64,000 nt of DNA from Methylophilus sp. QUAN (GCF_015354445.1 NZ_JADKYT010000001.1:930001-994000); one strand, 5' to 3'; counted from the first letter of the stretch, positions 43,265 through 53,917 are shown. The notes: a model not told the origin generated them from the sequence alone. Numbers and translations: made by a program.

Positions 43265-44239
43265 ATGATACAGCAAATTTATATCACAGATTACCTGTCG
43301 GATGCCGCTGCCCAGCCTGTTGAGATGATTCAGTCACTGATTGCACAATGTCCTGTGTTGTTAAAAGCGCAATGGAAAGTCAGCCCGTTGCCGCCGCTTA
43401 AAACATTGTTCGATGTGCTGATTGAGGCGAGGCACGCACAGGCGAGTGCACCTGTATCGGCGGTGCTGTCTGCCAGGCAACACTGGCCGGTGCGTCCGGC
43501 ATTTTGCCTGCTGCCAGTGCATCTTGGCATGCGACGTGATACGTTTAGTTTGCAGGCGGTGGTGCCGTTGGCAGCAGAGGTCTACGCTGCTTTGACGACG
43601 CGCTTGCAAACACACTTCTCTGATGATTTTGTCATACAGCAGGATGTCAGTCAGCGATTCTGGTGGATACAGCCGCTGCGCGATATGCAGGTGCAATGCG
43701 CGTGGCCGCAGGATTGTTTGTATCAGCAGGCCTTTCAATGGCAACCGCAAGGGCCGGATGCAGCCGTGATCAGGCAGTGGACTAATGAAATGCAAATGTT
43801 ATTGCATCAGGCCGCACATGCCCCTGAATTAAGTGCCTGGCCAACTGAGTTAAACAGTTTATGGTTCGCCAGTGTTGGCGATATCCCGGCCTGGCAACCT
43901 GCTGCAGCGCTGATTGCGGGGCAAGGTGAGGTATTTGCCGGGCTGGAAGCCTGCGCATTGCCAGCCATAAGGCCATTGGCGCTGGCCGCGATGTTGGCAG
44001 AGGCGCGCACTCCGCAGGCGGTATGGATTGCAGATGCGTGGCAAACGTGTGATTGGCCTGCGCTATCAGACGCCTTACAAGCCGGTCGTATTTCAGCTTT
44101 AAAGCTAGTATTGCCGTTTGCCGAGCGCAGCGTTGAAGTGCATTATAAAAAACAATTACGTTGGCAGTTCTGGCGCAAAACACCCACCCTGGAAACCTTA
44201 TTGCAACAACTTGAAGCCACGCTGATGAAAGCCAGCTAA
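43265..44239 (+). CDS. Conserved hypothetical protein upstream of recJ
   Basis: The 324-residue protein is soluble, tryptophan- and alanine-rich, and without a signal peptide. It resembles the proteins often called RpfE-type regulatory or phosphoglycerate-mutase-like in betaproteobacteria, which commonly lie next to recJ: CLLPVHLGMRRDTFSLQ and the C-terminal LVLPFAERSVEVHY are the regions that suggest this. There is no catalytic motif I can identify. No clear ribosome-binding site precedes the ATG. It ends 34 bases before recJ. Confidence 0.7.
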   Translation: MIQQIYITDYLSDAAAQPVEMIQSLIAQCPVLLKAQWKVSPLPPLKTLFDVLIEARHAQASAPVSAVLSARQHWPVRPAFCLLPVHLGMRRDTFSLQAVVPLAAEVYAALTTRLQTHFSDDFVIQQDVSQRFWWIQPLRDMQVQCAWPQDCLYQQAFQWQPQGPDAAVIRQWTNEMQMLLHQAAHAPELSAWPTELNSLWFASVGDIPAWQPAAALIAGQGEVFAGLEACALPAIRPLALAAMLAEARTPQAVWIADAWQTCDWPALSDALQAGRISALKLVLPFAERSVEVHYKKQLRWQFWRKTPTLETLLQQLEATLMKAS

Positions 44240-44273
44240 CTGACCGTTGTGCATGACTCACAATGAACACAAG

Positions 44274-45959
44274 ATGAAAATTCACCAACGCGCTTATTCC
44301 GACACCACCTTTGCCGCGCTGCAGGCGCAAGGCTTGCCGCCTTTGCTGGCCAGGTTGCTGGCCGCGAGGGCGGTCACTGCCGAGGACTGGTTGTTGCAGG
44401 AGATGCCGCATTTGCTCAAGCCGGATGCCTTGACTGGCGCTGCTGACATGGCGCGGCAACTGGCTGATGCTATTGCGCAAAAGAAACGGCTTTTAATTGT
44501 TGGTGATTATGATGCAGATGGCGCCACAGCCACCGCTGTCGCCATGCGCGGTTTACGTATGATGGGCGCGGTGGTCGATTTTCTGGTGCCTAACCGATTT
44601 GAATATGGTTATGGCCTGACGCCTGAAATTGTGGCGCTGGCGGCAGAACAGCAACCAGACATTATTCTGACAGTTGATAACGGCATTGCCAGCATCGATG
44701 GTGTAGCTGCGGCCAAGGCACGGGGCTTGCAGGTGCTTATTACCGACCACCACTTGCCTGCCGAGCAAACCCCAGCCGCAGATGGTATCGTGAACCCGAA
44801 TCAGCGAGGGTGTGATTTCCCCAGCAAACACCTGGCAGGCGTAGGGGTGATGTTTTATGTGCTGATTGCCTTGCGTGCCGAGCTCAAGCAACGCGGGCAA
44901 GTAAGTGATGAGGGCGTACATTTGGGCAGCTTGCTCGACCTGGTGGCATTAGGCACCGTGGCCGATCTGGTGAAGCTGGATGCCAATAACCGTATCCTGG
45001 TCAGGCAAGGGCTCAAACGGATCCGCCAGGGCCAGGCCAGCCCGGGCATCTTGGCTATTTTAAAACTGGCAGGGCGTGATTTCTTGCAAGTCAACGCGCA
45101 GGATTTAGGCTTTTACGTAGGGCCTCGTCTCAATGCGGCGGGCAGGCTGGATGATATGACCATAGGCATCCGTTGCCTGCTGGCAGAAACACCACAAGAG
45201 GCGATGCAATATGCGCAAAAACTGCATGTGCTCAACGCCGAGCGCAAGCAGATTGAAGCCGAAATGCAATGGGATGCGATGGCCGACCTGACGCAGGATT
45301 TTCGTGATGACCAATATACCATCAGCGTTTTTCAGCCGGACTGGCATCAAGGCGTGATCGGTATTCTGGCTTCGCGCATTAAAGAGCGTTTTCACCGGCC
45401 GGTGATTGCATTTGCCGATGCCGGGGATGGTTTGATCAAAGGCTCTGGCCGCTCAATTGCCGGCTTGCATCTGCGTGATGCCCTGGATCTGGTCACCAAG
45501 CAGCAGCCCGACCTGATTATCAAGTTTGGCGGCCACGCCATGGCTGCAGGCCTGAGCATCCGCGCTGATGATTTTGCGCGCTTTCAGCAAACTTTTGAGC
45601 AAGTGGTGCAAAGCCTGATTGATGCCGAAACCTTGCAGGAAGTGCTGGAAACAGATGGTGCATTGGCGGCGCAAGAGATGACCCTGCAAACCGCTGAGGC
45701 AATCGCGCATCAGGTCTGGGGGCAAGGTTTCCCACAACCGGTGTTTTATGACACCTTTCAAGTGCTGCAGCAAAAAGTGTTGGGTGAAAAACACTTGAAG
45801 TTACGCTTGCAAAAACACAATCAGCAATTCGATGCCATTTATTTTCAACATGCCGAGTTTTTGCCAGAGCAGGTAGAGATCGCTTATGCCTTGCAGGTGA
45901 ACGAGTTCAATGGCGCACGCAATTTGCAGTTGCAGGTGGTACATGCCGTGACGGCCTGA
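44274..45959 (+). CDS. recJ: Single-stranded-DNA-specific exonuclease RecJ
   Basis: RecJ degrades single-stranded DNA 5' to 3' in recombination and mismatch repair. The DHH family motifs are visible: VGDYDADGATATA (motif I), then TVDNGIAS, ITDHHLP (the DHH), a DHHA1 region with KGSGRSI and GGHAMAAG, and a C-terminal OB-fold-like part. The ATG at 44274 is chosen over two upstream starts because it aligns with RecJ N-termini. The 561 residues are normal. Confidence 0.94.
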   Translation: MKIHQRAYSDTTFAALQAQGLPPLLARLLAARAVTAEDWLLQEMPHLLKPDALTGAADMARQLADAIAQKKRLLIVGDYDADGATATAVAMRGLRMMGAVVDFLVPNRFEYGYGLTPEIVALAAEQQPDIILTVDNGIASIDGVAAAKARGLQVLITDHHLPAEQTPAADGIVNPNQRGCDFPSKHLAGVGVMFYVLIALRAELKQRGQVSDEGVHLGSLLDLVALGTVADLVKLDANNRILVRQGLKRIRQGQASPGILAILKLAGRDFLQVNAQDLGFYVGPRLNAAGRLDDMTIGIRCLLAETPQEAMQYAQKLHVLNAERKQIEAEMQWDAMADLTQDFRDDQYTISVFQPDWHQGVIGILASRIKERFHRPVIAFADAGDGLIKGSGRSIAGLHLRDALDLVTKQQPDLIIKFGGHAMAAGLSIRADDFARFQQTFEQVVQSLIDAETLQEVLETDGALAAQEMTLQTAEAIAHQVWGQGFPQPVFYDTFQVLQQKVLGEKHLKLRLQKHNQQFDAIYFQHAEFLPEQVEIAYALQVNEFNGARNLQLQVVHAVTA

Positions 45960-46035
45960 GTAGGCTAATTGCATTTAGCCTTAGAGTCCACGCCCTAAAT
46001 ACGGTAAAATACAGCCTTCATTCAAGAGGTTAAGC

Positions 46036-47142
46036 ATGGCTCGCCCATTTAAGTCCCCCAAAGCCACTTCTGCGGCACGTCCACCCAAAGCGCAACCAGC
46101 CGCACCGGTAGAGGCTGGAGATGCTGAGGCACCAGCCGCATCGCATTCTGGTCAGCGCTTACACAAATTGCTGGCGCTGGCAGGCTTTGGCTCACGCCGC
46201 GATATGGAAACGCTAATCGAGAGTGGCCGTATCACGATTAATGGCCAGGTAGCCCAGGTTGGGGCGGTGGTGGATGAGCATGATATTGTCCGCTTGGATA
46301 GCCGTATTTTGCACTTGCCGTTTGAGGCCGAATTGCCGCAGGTATTGCTCTACCACAAACCAGAAGGTGAATTGGTCAGCCAGGATGACCCAGAAGGTCG
46401 CGCCACGGTATTCGATAAGTTGCCACGCATCAAACAAGGTAAATGGATTGCCATTGGCCGTCTGGATATGAACACCAGCGGCTTGTTGATTTTTACCAAT
46501 TCTGGCGAACTGGCTAACCGTTTCATGCACCCGCGCTATGAAGTAGAGCGTGAGTACGCAGTGCGTATTCTGGGCGAGCTGAATCCTGAGCAGATGTCGC
46601 AACTGACGCAAGGCATAGAGCTAGAGGATGGCCCGGCCAACTTTGAGAGCATTTATGCCAGTGGTGGCGAAGGTGCCAACAAATGGTACCAGGTGGTGAT
46701 CAAAGAGGGTCGTAACCGCGAGGTGCGCCGTTTATTCGAAGCTTTCCACTTGCCGGTCAGCCGCTTGATGCGCGTGCGTTTTGGCCCAGTGGCGCTGCCA
46801 CCCCGCCTCAAGCGTGGCACCATGCTCAAGCTGGAGCAAAAACAAGTGGTGGCTTTGCTGGAATGGGCTGGTTTGCCTGTGCCACGTAAACCGCTCAAAC
46901 AATTGAGCCCGCATGAAAAAGACCGTGCGACCCGTGTATTCGTGCCTAAAGTCCGCAAACAACGCCGTAGTTTACTGGAGTCTGCAAATGCACCTGCTAC
47001 GCCTGAGCAGCGTCCGGCGCGTGCACCAACCGCTAACCGCCGTATCCGTCAGGATGCAGATTTGAAACAGGCTTCTATGCAGAATGCGCGCGTCAATACT
47101 GGCGCTAAAAAACGTAGTGACCGCAATCGTGGCCGCGGGTAA
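46036..47142 (+). CDS. rluB: Pseudouridine synthase, RluB type (RsuA family)
   Basis: The enzyme would convert U2605 of 23S rRNA to pseudouridine. A basic Ala/Pro-rich N-terminal extension (about 1-38) precedes the S4 RNA-binding domain (about 40-85, RLHKLLALAGFGSRRDME). The catalytic aspartate is D144 in GRLDMNTSGLLIFTNSG. The family block GRNREVRRLFEAF follows. A basic, disordered C-terminal tail (about 300-368) is likely RNA-binding. In many betaproteobacteria it neighbours scpB; not here. Confidence 0.9.
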   Translation: MARPFKSPKATSAARPPKAQPAAPVEAGDAEAPAASHSGQRLHKLLALAGFGSRRDMETLIESGRITINGQVAQVGAVVDEHDIVRLDSRILHLPFEAELPQVLLYHKPEGELVSQDDPEGRATVFDKLPRIKQGKWIAIGRLDMNTSGLLIFTNSGELANRFMHPRYEVEREYAVRILGELNPEQMSQLTQGIELEDGPANFESIYASGGEGANKWYQVVIKEGRNREVRRLFEAFHLPVSRLMRVRFGPVALPPRLKRGTMLKLEQKQVVALLEWAGLPVPRKPLKQLSPHEKDRATRVFVPKVRKQRRSLLESANAPATPEQRPARAPTANRRIRQDADLKQASMQNARVNTGAKKRSDRNRGRG

Positions 47143-47172
47143 GCATGCCAACGGCTTTGATCGTTACCAATA

Positions 47173-47204
47173 AAAAAGCACTTCTTAATGAAGTGCTTTT
47201 TTAT
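47173..47204. terminator. Bidirectional terminator between rluB and prmB
   Basis: AAAAAAGCACTTC, loop TTAAT, GAAGTGCTTTTTT, with A and T runs on both sides. Confidence 0.9.
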
Positions 47205-47217
47205 AAAGCGCATTGCT

Positions 47218-48135
47218 TTACTCTGCGTTGTTTGGCTCGCCTTGTAGTCCTGCTTCAAGCAAGTCTTCCTTGGTCAGCATAAACACAAACTGGTCGCCTG
47301 CACTGGTATCCAGCCAGGTGAATGGCAAATCTGGATAAGCGTCATGAAGTGCATCACGGTTATGGCCGATTTCCACCACTAATATACCGCCATCATTGAG
47401 ATATTCAGCCGCTTGTGTGAGCAGGGTATGGGTGTGGTCCAGTCCGGCAACGCCGCTGCCCAATGCCAGTTGCGGCTCCTGACGATATTCTGCGGGCAAT
47501 TCTGCCATGCTGGGTGCGTCAACATATGGTGGATTGCTGATGATTACATCGTATTTACGGCCTTTGAGTGCCGTAAACATATCGGATTGCACGGCCTGCA
47601 CCTGGTGCTCTAGCCCGTAACGCTTGATATTGATATTGCTGACATCTATCGCATCTGGCGAGATGTCCACCACATCAATATGCGCGTTAGGGAAGGTTTC
47701 TGCCAGCAGGACACCCAGGCAGCCAGAGCCGGTGCAAATATCTGCGGCTGACTCCACCATTTCCGGAAATTCTACCCATGGTTGTAAACCGTCTTCCAGC
47801 AGTTCGGCAATAAATGAGCGCGGCACAATCACACGCTCATCTACGTAAAATTTAAAGCCACGCAACCAGGCTTCATTCACCAGGTAGGCAGTTGGCGTAT
47901 GCTCGGTGACACGTTTTTCAATCAAGGTCGCCAGATGCTGGCTTTCTTCTGTGGTCAAACGCGCATCGAAAAAGTTATCCAGCGTATCATGCGGTAAATG
48001 CAGTGCGCTCATGACCAGCCAGACGGCTTCGTCGTAGCTGTTATCGGTACCATGCCCGTAAAAAATGTCAGAGTTCTCAAAACGGCTTACAGCATAACGT
48101 AGCCAGTCGCGAATAGTGTGTAAGTTGCTTGTCAT
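47218..48135 (-). CDS. prmB: L3-specific protein glutamine methyltransferase PrmB
   Basis: PrmB methylates a glutamine of ribosomal protein L3 using SAM. The SAM site DICTGSGCLGVLLAE and the catalytic NPPY (in ISNPPYVDAPSMAELPAEYRQEP) are typical. The ATG at 48135 is one base beyond the dapE stop; the frame is open further upstream, but that lies within dapE. The 305 residues are normal. Together dapE and prmB form an operon. Confidence 0.93.
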   Translation of the reverse strand: MTSNLHTIRDWLRYAVSRFENSDIFYGHGTDNSYDEAVWLVMSALHLPHDTLDNFFDARLTTEESQHLATLIEKRVTEHTPTAYLVNEAWLRGFKFYVDERVIVPRSFIAELLEDGLQPWVEFPEMVESAADICTGSGCLGVLLAETFPNAHIDVVDISPDAIDVSNINIKRYGLEHQVQAVQSDMFTALKGRKYDVIISNPPYVDAPSMAELPAEYRQEPQLALGSGVAGLDHTHTLLTQAAEYLNDGGILVVEIGHNRDALHDAYPDLPFTWLDTSAGDQFVFMLTKEDLLEAGLQGEPNNAE

Positions 48136-48136
48136 A

Positions 48137-49279
48137 TTATTTGAGTAACAATAATTCCATGGTGCGTTTGTAGGTTTCTTTGAGCGGCTCAATGTCTGCT
48201 ACTGCTACACATTCGTTTAATTTATGGATGGTCGCGTTGAGCGGGCCAAACTCGATCACTTCTTTGCAAATGTCGGCAATAAAGCGGCCGTCGGAGGTGC
48301 CGCCTGTGGTGGATAGTTCCGGGGTCACGCCATAACTTTGCGTAATGGCCTGGCTGATGGCTTCGACCAGCTGGCCGCGTGGTGTGATATAGGATTGGTT
48401 ATGTTCCCATTCCAGTGTGTAATCGAAGCCGTGGCTATCTAAAATGGCATGCACCCGTGAGCGCAGGCTTTGTTCCGAACTGCCCTGGCCATCCACTGCC
48501 GGGCAATAGCGGAAATTAAACAGGATTTCGACTTCGCCGGGCACCACGTTCGTCGCACCGGTGCCGCCATTCATGTTGGAGATTTGCCATGAGGTGGGCG
48601 GGAAGTATTCGTTGCCGTTGTCCCACACGGTTTCCACCATGTCTTTGATCGCGGGCGCGGCCAAATGAATCGGGTTTTTGACCAGGTGCGGGTAGGCAAT
48701 GTGGCCCTGTATGCCTTTAACTGTGAGTTTGCCAGACAATGAGCCGCGACGGCCGTTCTTGATCATGTCGCCGACCAGCTTATTACTGGTCGGTTCGCCA
48801 ACGATACAGTAATCGAATGTTTCGCCACGGGCCTGCAAAGCTTCAACCACTTTGACCGTGCCCTCAATGGCAATGCCTTCTTCATCTGAGGTAATTAACA
48901 GGCCGATGGAGCCTGGAGGGTCAGGATGCTCTGCAACAAATTCTTCTATGCTGGTAATAAACGCCGCCAGCGAGGTTTTCATATCCGCCGCGCCGCGTGC
49001 ATACAGCATGCCGTCTTTAATCGTCGGCTCAAATGGCGGTGTATGCCACTGGTCCAGCGGGCCGGTCGGTACCACATCGGTGTGGCCGGCAAATACAATC
49101 AGCGGGCCGGTCGTGCCACGGCGGGCGTAAAAGTTATCTACCTGACCAAAACGCATGCGCTCAATCTTGAATCCTAAAGGCTCCAGGCGAGCAATCATGG
49201 CTTCCTGACAGTCGGCATCTTCCGGCGTCAGCGAGCGGCGTTTCAGGAGGTCAATGGCAAGGTCCAGTGTTTTTGACAT
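48137..49279 (-). CDS. dapE: Succinyl-diaminopimelate desuccinylase
   Basis: DapE hydrolyses N-succinyl-LL-diaminopimelate in lysine and peptidoglycan synthesis. The dizinc residues are seen in [20 protein letters not shown] and TSDEEG, and the C-terminal [12 protein letters not shown] also matches. The ATG at 49279 gives the usual [16 protein letters not shown] start and a length of 380. It lies 4 bases after the ArsC-like gene. Confidence 0.95.
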   Translation of the reverse strand: MSKTLDLAIDLLKRRSLTPEDADCQEAMIARLEPLGFKIERMRFGQVDNFYARRGTTGPLIVFAGHTDVVPTGPLDQWHTPPFEPTIKDGMLYARGAADMKTSLAAFITSIEEFVAEHPDPPGSIGLLITSDEEGIAIEGTVKVVEALQARGETFDYCIVGEPTSNKLVGDMIKNGRRGSLSGKLTVKGIQGHIAYPHLVKNPIHLAAPAIKDMVETVWDNGNEYFPPTSWQISNMNGGTGATNVVPGEVEILFNFRYCPAVDGQGSSEQSLRSRVHAILDSHGFDYTLEWEHNQSYITPRGQLVEAISQAITQSYGVTPELSTTGGTSDGRFIADICKEVIEFGPLNATIHKLNECVAVADIEPLKETYKRTMELLLLK

Positions 49280-49283
49280 AGGC

Positions 49284-49637
49284 TTATTCTTTGGCAAATA
49301 GTTGGGCGTAGTCGGCTTCATTAAAACCGAGGGCGATGATTTTGTCGTTCTTAACGATGATAGGGCGCTTGATCACCGAGGTTTTTTCTTGCATCAATGC
49401 CTGCGCAGAGGTTGCATCGACCACTGCATTCTTTTCAGCCTCATTGAGGTTGCGCCAGGTCATGCCGCTACGGTTGACCAGTTTTTCCCATGGTTGTTGT
49501 TGCAGCCAGGATTGCGCGGTGGCATTGTCCAGCCCCAATTTTTTAAAATCGTGGAATTCATAGGCAATGGCGTGTTGCTGCAGCCAGTCGCGGGCTTTTT
49601 TGACGGTATTGCAGTTAGGGATGCCGTACAGTTTCAT
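49284..49637 (-). CDS. ArsC/Spx-family protein, YffB-like
   Basis: The 117-residue thioredoxin-fold protein begins [18 protein letters not shown], with a single cysteine (C9) and no second cysteine of a Cxx[13 protein letters not shown] and SVIKRPIIV are typical of the YffB branch. It is not a proven arsenate reductase; YffB-type proteins are thought to use glutathione. It is conserved between dapD and dapE in many proteobacteria; here the GGDEF/EAL gene intervenes. Confidence 0.88.
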   Translation of the reverse strand: MKLYGIPNCNTVKKARDWLQQHAIAYEFHDFKKLGLDNATAQSWLQQQPWEKLVNRSGMTWRNLNEAEKNAVVDATSAQALMQEKTSVIKRPIIVKNDKIIALGFNEADYAQLFAKE

Positions 49638-49716
49638 GGCGGATAATCAGGTAAAAACCTTATTTTACCAGCCCGCGGTGGCGGTGTTGCAATTTATTGT
49701 GGCGGCAGGGCTGGCT

Positions 49717-51789
49717 TTAAAACAGGCTTTGCGTGGTCGACTTCAACTGCAGCTCGCTAAAGACATCAAACAGGAATTTTTGCTCGACCGGCTTGGAGAA
49801 CAGGAACCCCTGCATTTGGTCGCAGCCAATGCTGAGTAGGGCCTTGCGCTGATCCTCGTCTTCCACGCCTTCTGCGACGACATTTAAATCCAGCGCGTGC
49901 GCCAGTTTGACAATGGCCTCTACGATTAACAAGGCCGTATTAGAAGCCGCTACACCTTTGGTCAGGGTGCGGTCGAGTTTGACTTCGCTGATTTCCAGGT
50001 CTTGTAGATGCGTGAGGCTGAAGGGGTGCAGGCCAAAGTCATCCAGCGAGATTTTGAGGCCTTGCTGCTTAAAGTGGCGCAAGGTTTCTTGAAACTGCGC
50101 CTGGTGATGGATGGCATTGGTTTCTGAGACTTCGAGAATCAGGTTGCGTGCTTCGACCTCATGTTGCTCAAGAATCGACTGGATGAGCGAACTCAGTTGT
50201 TTGTTGCGGAATTGCTGGTTAGACATATTGACTGAAATACTCAGGTCTATGCCACGGTCACGCGCCTGTTTGATGGTGCTGCAGGCTTGTGAAATGACCC
50301 AGGCGTTGATTTCTTCAATCATGCCAAAGCGTTCAGCGGCTTCGATGAAACTGTTGGGCGACAATAGCCCACGTGTCGGATGCTGCCAGCGTAACAAGGC
50401 TTCTGCGCCGTGGACGATACGGGTCAGGGCATCGACTTTGGGTTGAAATAGCAGCCTGAATTCCTGCTCGGTAATCGCGCGCTTGAGCTCCACCCGTGTT
50501 TGCTGCATTTCATCTGAAGCCTGTTCGATTTCAGCATCAAAGAAACGGTACTGGTTTTTGCCGTTTTCCTTGGCTTTATACATGGCCGCGTCAGCATTCA
50601 ATTTGAGTTTTTGCAGGTTGCCGTCCTGCGGGTACATGGAGACGCCAATCGAGCACGAGATTTCAATGACGTGGTCTTCAATAATAAAAATTTCACGCAG
50701 CGCATCCACAATACGCTGGATCACCGTCACGACGCTTTGATGATTTTCGATCTCGCTAAGGACAGCAATAAACTCGTCACCACCAGCGCGCGCCACATAA
50801 TCGCAATTGCGGATGGCATTACTGATGCGCTTGGAGACTTCAATCAGCAGCAGGTCACCGATATGGTGACCAAACTGGTCGTTGACCGGTTTGAAGTGGT
50901 CGAGATCGATATAGGCCAAGGCCAGTGATTCGCCATTACGGTCGCAACGCTTGGCACTGATAATGAGATGCTGATTGAGCGCGTCGCGGTTAGGCAGGTG
51001 CGTGAGCGGGTCATAGGCCAGAAACTTTTTGTTCACGGTCTGCGTGTTGCGGAATGTCAGTTTGCTTTGGGCAATATCTACATTGCGTTCATAGAAAATC
51101 ACCAGGATAAATGAGGTGATAAACAGCAGCACCGGCACCAGCACCAGCAACAACATCAGGTAGTTCCCTGTCTGGTCAGTCGGCTGGCTGAGCAGCATAT
51201 TGTTATGCACAATGCTGAGGTTAATGGCAGTGTGTGAGGCGAGGAAACCCAGCGCAATTTCGACCGAAAACATCCATTTCAGTCGCTGCAGTGCTTTACC
51301 TTCGTAGCCTTTGAGCCAGAGGATGGTCACAATCGCCAGTGCTGAAGTCAGGCAGGCGAGAAACAGCGCAAATAATGCGGTCCAGGTATCAATGTGGATG
51401 TTGATGGCGCCCGCACTGATTTGAAAGAAGTAGGAAAGCAAGTAGCCGCTGACGCCTGCCGCCAGGGAGGCATAGAGCAAGTCGCGCAGGGGCAGTTTCT
51501 TTTTGTTAACGGTTTTGAGTAAAGACAGCGACAGCAGGTAAGCGCACAGCAGGCTGCCGATAAAATCGACTGGGTGCTGGGTGATTTTGGGGAAGTTATC
51601 TGCGGCGAGCTGGTAACCGGCATGCAGCAGGAAAATGCCGCCAGCAGCGAGTGCAGAATACTTTTTAAGCAAGGCATCATGATCTCTAGTCGCTGCCAGA
51701 CGCAGGTTATCGACGAGCTTAAATGCAAAAAAACATCCAATGACACTGGATGTGAATAGCAGCAAAATAAGCATGTGAGTTGGGATCAT
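49717..51789 (-). CDS. GGDEF/EAL protein with 7-TM-like input domain, altered EAL
   Basis: The 690-residue protein has about seven N-terminal membrane segments (about 5-235) resembling the MHYT type of input domain. The GGDEF site (336-340, ARAGGDEF) is canonical, with GVSMYPQDG and AMYKAKENGKNQ after it. The EAL motif (463-465) is kept, but the loop 6 region reads DDFGLHPFSL in place of DDFGTGYSSL, and ELTE is EVSE (553-556). The phosphodiesterase site may therefore be weak, so the protein may mainly make c-di-GMP. It separates dapD from the arsC-like/dapE/prmB group. Confidence 0.9.
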   Translation of the reverse strand: MIPTHMLILLLFTSSVIGCFFAFKLVDNLRLAATRDHDALLKKYSALAAGGIFLLHAGYQLAADNFPKITQHPVDFIGSLLCAYLLSLSLLKTVNKKKLPLRDLLYASLAAGVSGYLLSYFFQISAGAINIHIDTWTALFALFLACLTSALAIVTILWLKGYEGKALQRLKWMFSVEIALGFLASHTAINLSIVHNNMLLSQPTDQTGNYLMLLLVLVPVLLFITSFILVIFYERNVDIAQSKLTFRNTQTVNKKFLAYDPLTHLPNRDALNQHLIISAKRCDRNGESLALAYIDLDHFKPVNDQFGHHIGDLLLIEVSKRISNAIRNCDYVARAGGDEFIAVLSEIENHQSVVTVIQRIVDALREIFIIEDHVIEISCSIGVSMYPQDGNLQKLKLNADAAMYKAKENGKNQYRFFDAEIEQASDEMQQTRVELKRAITEQEFRLLFQPKVDALTRIVHGAEALLRWQHPTRGLLSPNSFIEAAERFGMIEEINAWVISQACSTIKQARDRGIDLSISVNMSNQQFRNKQLSSLIQSILEQHEVEARNLILEVSETNAIHHQAQFQETLRHFKQQGLKISLDDFGLHPFSLTHLQDLEISEVKLDRTLTKGVAASNTALLIVEAIVKLAHALDLNVVAEGVEDEDQRKALLSIGCDQMQGFLFSKPVEQKFLFDVFSELQLKSTTQSLF

Positions 51790-52020
51790 AAAAATTGCAC
51801 GGTCATTGTGATTGTTAGTGGTGTGACTCTACTGCGTTTTGTTTCTTGCCTGCTAATTCTCCGTCCTGTAACACTGTCAATAAAATAAAACGATGCTCGA
51901 CAACCCTATATCGAATATCGTTAGCTGAGAATCACTCTTAATATCGACCTGTCATCCACATAACTTGAGCGGACAATGTCGTTTTCAGGAGTGATTCCCG
52001 CTATGCCTGGTGTTTAAGCC

Positions 52021-52848
52021 TTAAACGCCGCGCAACAATTCGTTAATGCCGACTTTACCCAAGGTTTTGGCATCGACTTTTTTCACGATCACTGCGCAGT
52101 ACAAGCTATATTTGCCATCGCTGGAAGGCAGGTTGCCTGAAACCACGACAGAGCCAGCGGGTACGCGGCCAAAGTGGATTTCGCCGGTTTCGCGGTCATA
52201 AATCTTGGTTGACTGGCCAATATAAACACCCATGGAGATCACGCAGTTATCTTCAACCACCACGCCTTCAACCACTTCTGAGCGCGCGCCCACAAAGCAG
52301 TTATCACCAATAATGGTTGGGCCAGCTTGTACTGGCTCCAGCACGCCGCCAATGCCTACGCCGCCGGACAAGTGTACATTTTTACCAATTTGTGCACAGG
52401 AACCGACAGTTGCCCAGGTGTCTACCATGGTGCCTTCACCCACATAGGCGCCGATGTTGACGTAAGAAGGCATCAATACTGCATTTTTAGCAATGAATGA
52501 GCCTTTGCGCACGATGGCATTAGGCACGACGCGGAAGCCGCCTGCCTTGAAATCTTCTTCAGTGTAGTTGGCAAATTTTGGATCTACTTTGTCAAAGTAG
52601 CGTGTCACGCCATCGTCCATCAGGTAGTTGTCTTTCAGGCGGAAAGACAGCAACACTGCTTTTTTAATCCACTGATGGGTTTCCCATTGCTGGGTATCGC
52701 CAATACGGGAGGCAACGCGCAATTTACCTGCATCCAGGTCATCCAGCACAGAAGCCACGGTGGCTTTGATATCGGCAGGGGCATTGGCCGGGTTGATGTT
52801 GGCGCGGTCTTCAAAAGCCGCTTCAATAATGCTTTGACGTGGATCCAT
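52021..52848 (-). CDS. dapD: Tetrahydrodipicolinate N-succinyltransferase
   Basis: DapD succinylates tetrahydrodipicolinate from succinyl-CoA in lysine synthesis. The left-handed beta helix appears as hexapeptide repeats between about 105 and 220 ([40 protein letters not shown] is its core region in part). [18 protein letters not shown] at the start is typical. The length of 275 is exact for the family. Confidence 0.96.
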   Translation of the reverse strand: MDPRQSIIEAAFEDRANINPANAPADIKATVASVLDDLDAGKLRVASRIGDTQQWETHQWIKKAVLLSFRLKDNYLMDDGVTRYFDKVDPKFANYTEEDFKAGGFRVVPNAIVRKGSFIAKNAVLMPSYVNIGAYVGEGTMVDTWATVGSCAQIGKNVHLSGGVGIGGVLEPVQAGPTIIGDNCFVGARSEVVEGVVVEDNCVISMGVYIGQSTKIYDRETGEIHFGRVPAGSVVVSGNLPSSDGKYSLYCAVIVKKVDAKTLGKVGINELLRGV

Positions 52849-52963
52849 GATGTTCTCTTGTTCGATGAAATAATTCGGTTAAATAACTGTGAAACCCGAA
52901 ATTTTAACCTAATTTTGGCGGGTCAGGGGCTGCGGATCGCTGACTGCCCCTGCCAAGCGGTAT

Positions 52964-53776
52964 TTATTTGTTTTTGGCTGCGAGATACAGCGGCATGACT
53001 TTAGGTGTTAATGCCTGCAGGTCTTTGATGCGGTTTTCGCTGGAAGGATGGGTGCTTAAGAATTCAGGCGGCGCTTCCTTGTTAGCTGCCATCATTTTTT
53101 TCCACAAACTCACCGCCGCTTCCGGGTTGTAACCCGCACGTGCGGCCAGCTCCAGGCCCATGCGGTCAGCTTCGCGTTCCTGCTCACGACCGTTTGGCAA
53201 TGAGAATAGCAACTGGCTGCCCATGCCAGCGCCCTGTGCGGCCATGCTACCGGCGGTGCCACCGATGACTGAGGCGAGTGCCTGCAAGCCAAACTGTTGT
53301 ACATAGGCTTGTGACATGCGCTCGCGGCCATGTTCACGCAAAGCATGCGCAATTTCATGGCCAATGACGGCCGCTAGCTCATCATCCGTGGCATTCAGCT
53401 TCTCGGCCAGGCCGGAAAACACCATGATTTTGCCGCCAGGCATGCAATAGGCGTTGAGCTGGTCATTTTTTTCAACATTGACCTCCCATTTCCATTTGGC
53501 AGCATCTGGCCTGAAAACGCCGACCTGGGCAATCAGGCGGTTGGAAATGGTGGTTACACGATGTAATAATGGTTTATCTGCATTCAGCGTGCTTTTCTTT
53601 TGTGCATCCTGCAGGGTTTGCGTATAAGACTGCGCAGACATTTTGTCCACGGTGGCGGAGGGGAGCAGTAACAACTGGCTACGTTGCACGCCAGAGACGC
53701 TGTTGTTGGTGGTGCTGGCACAGGCGCTGAGCAATGCACACATTACGGCGACTGAAATGGTTTTTATATTAAGCAT
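52964..53776 (-). CDS. M48-family periplasmic metalloprotease lipoprotein
   Basis: The 270-residue protein is a LoiP/YcaL-like lipoprotein: the lipobox is LLSAC with C19. The zinc motif HEIAHALREHGRERM (HExxH at 140-144) and the third ligand in the GREQEREADRMGLELAARAGY segment are typical of M48. Such proteases act in the periplasm on outer-membrane proteins or aberrant proteins. It stands alone, downstream of kup on the same strand. Confidence 0.9.
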   Translation of the reverse strand: MLNIKTISVAVMCALLSACASTTNNSVSGVQRSQLLLLPSATVDKMSAQSYTQTLQDAQKKSTLNADKPLLHRVTTISNRLIAQVGVFRPDAAKWKWEVNVEKNDQLNAYCMPGGKIMVFSGLAEKLNATDDELAAVIGHEIAHALREHGRERMSQAYVQQFGLQALASVIGGTAGSMAAQGAGMGSQLLFSLPNGREQEREADRMGLELAARAGYNPEAAVSLWKKMMAANKEAPPEFLSTHPSSENRIKDLQALTPKVMPLYLAAKNK

Positions 53777-53917
53777 ATTTTTTCCTCACACGTTGCAGTT
53801 ATGCAGTTATCGCATGAGCTGCATGATTCGTTGACAGCTGACCAAGTGAAGGTATTGGGTCAGTTAACAAAGTGCATTTTACGCTCAGGCTGTTAACTTT
53901 TGTTTATGGTCTGCCAT

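Noticed and set aside
43782-44480. Minus-strand frame of 232 codons across the recJ start
   Set aside because: It spans two plus-strand genes and their junction and shows no conserved motif.
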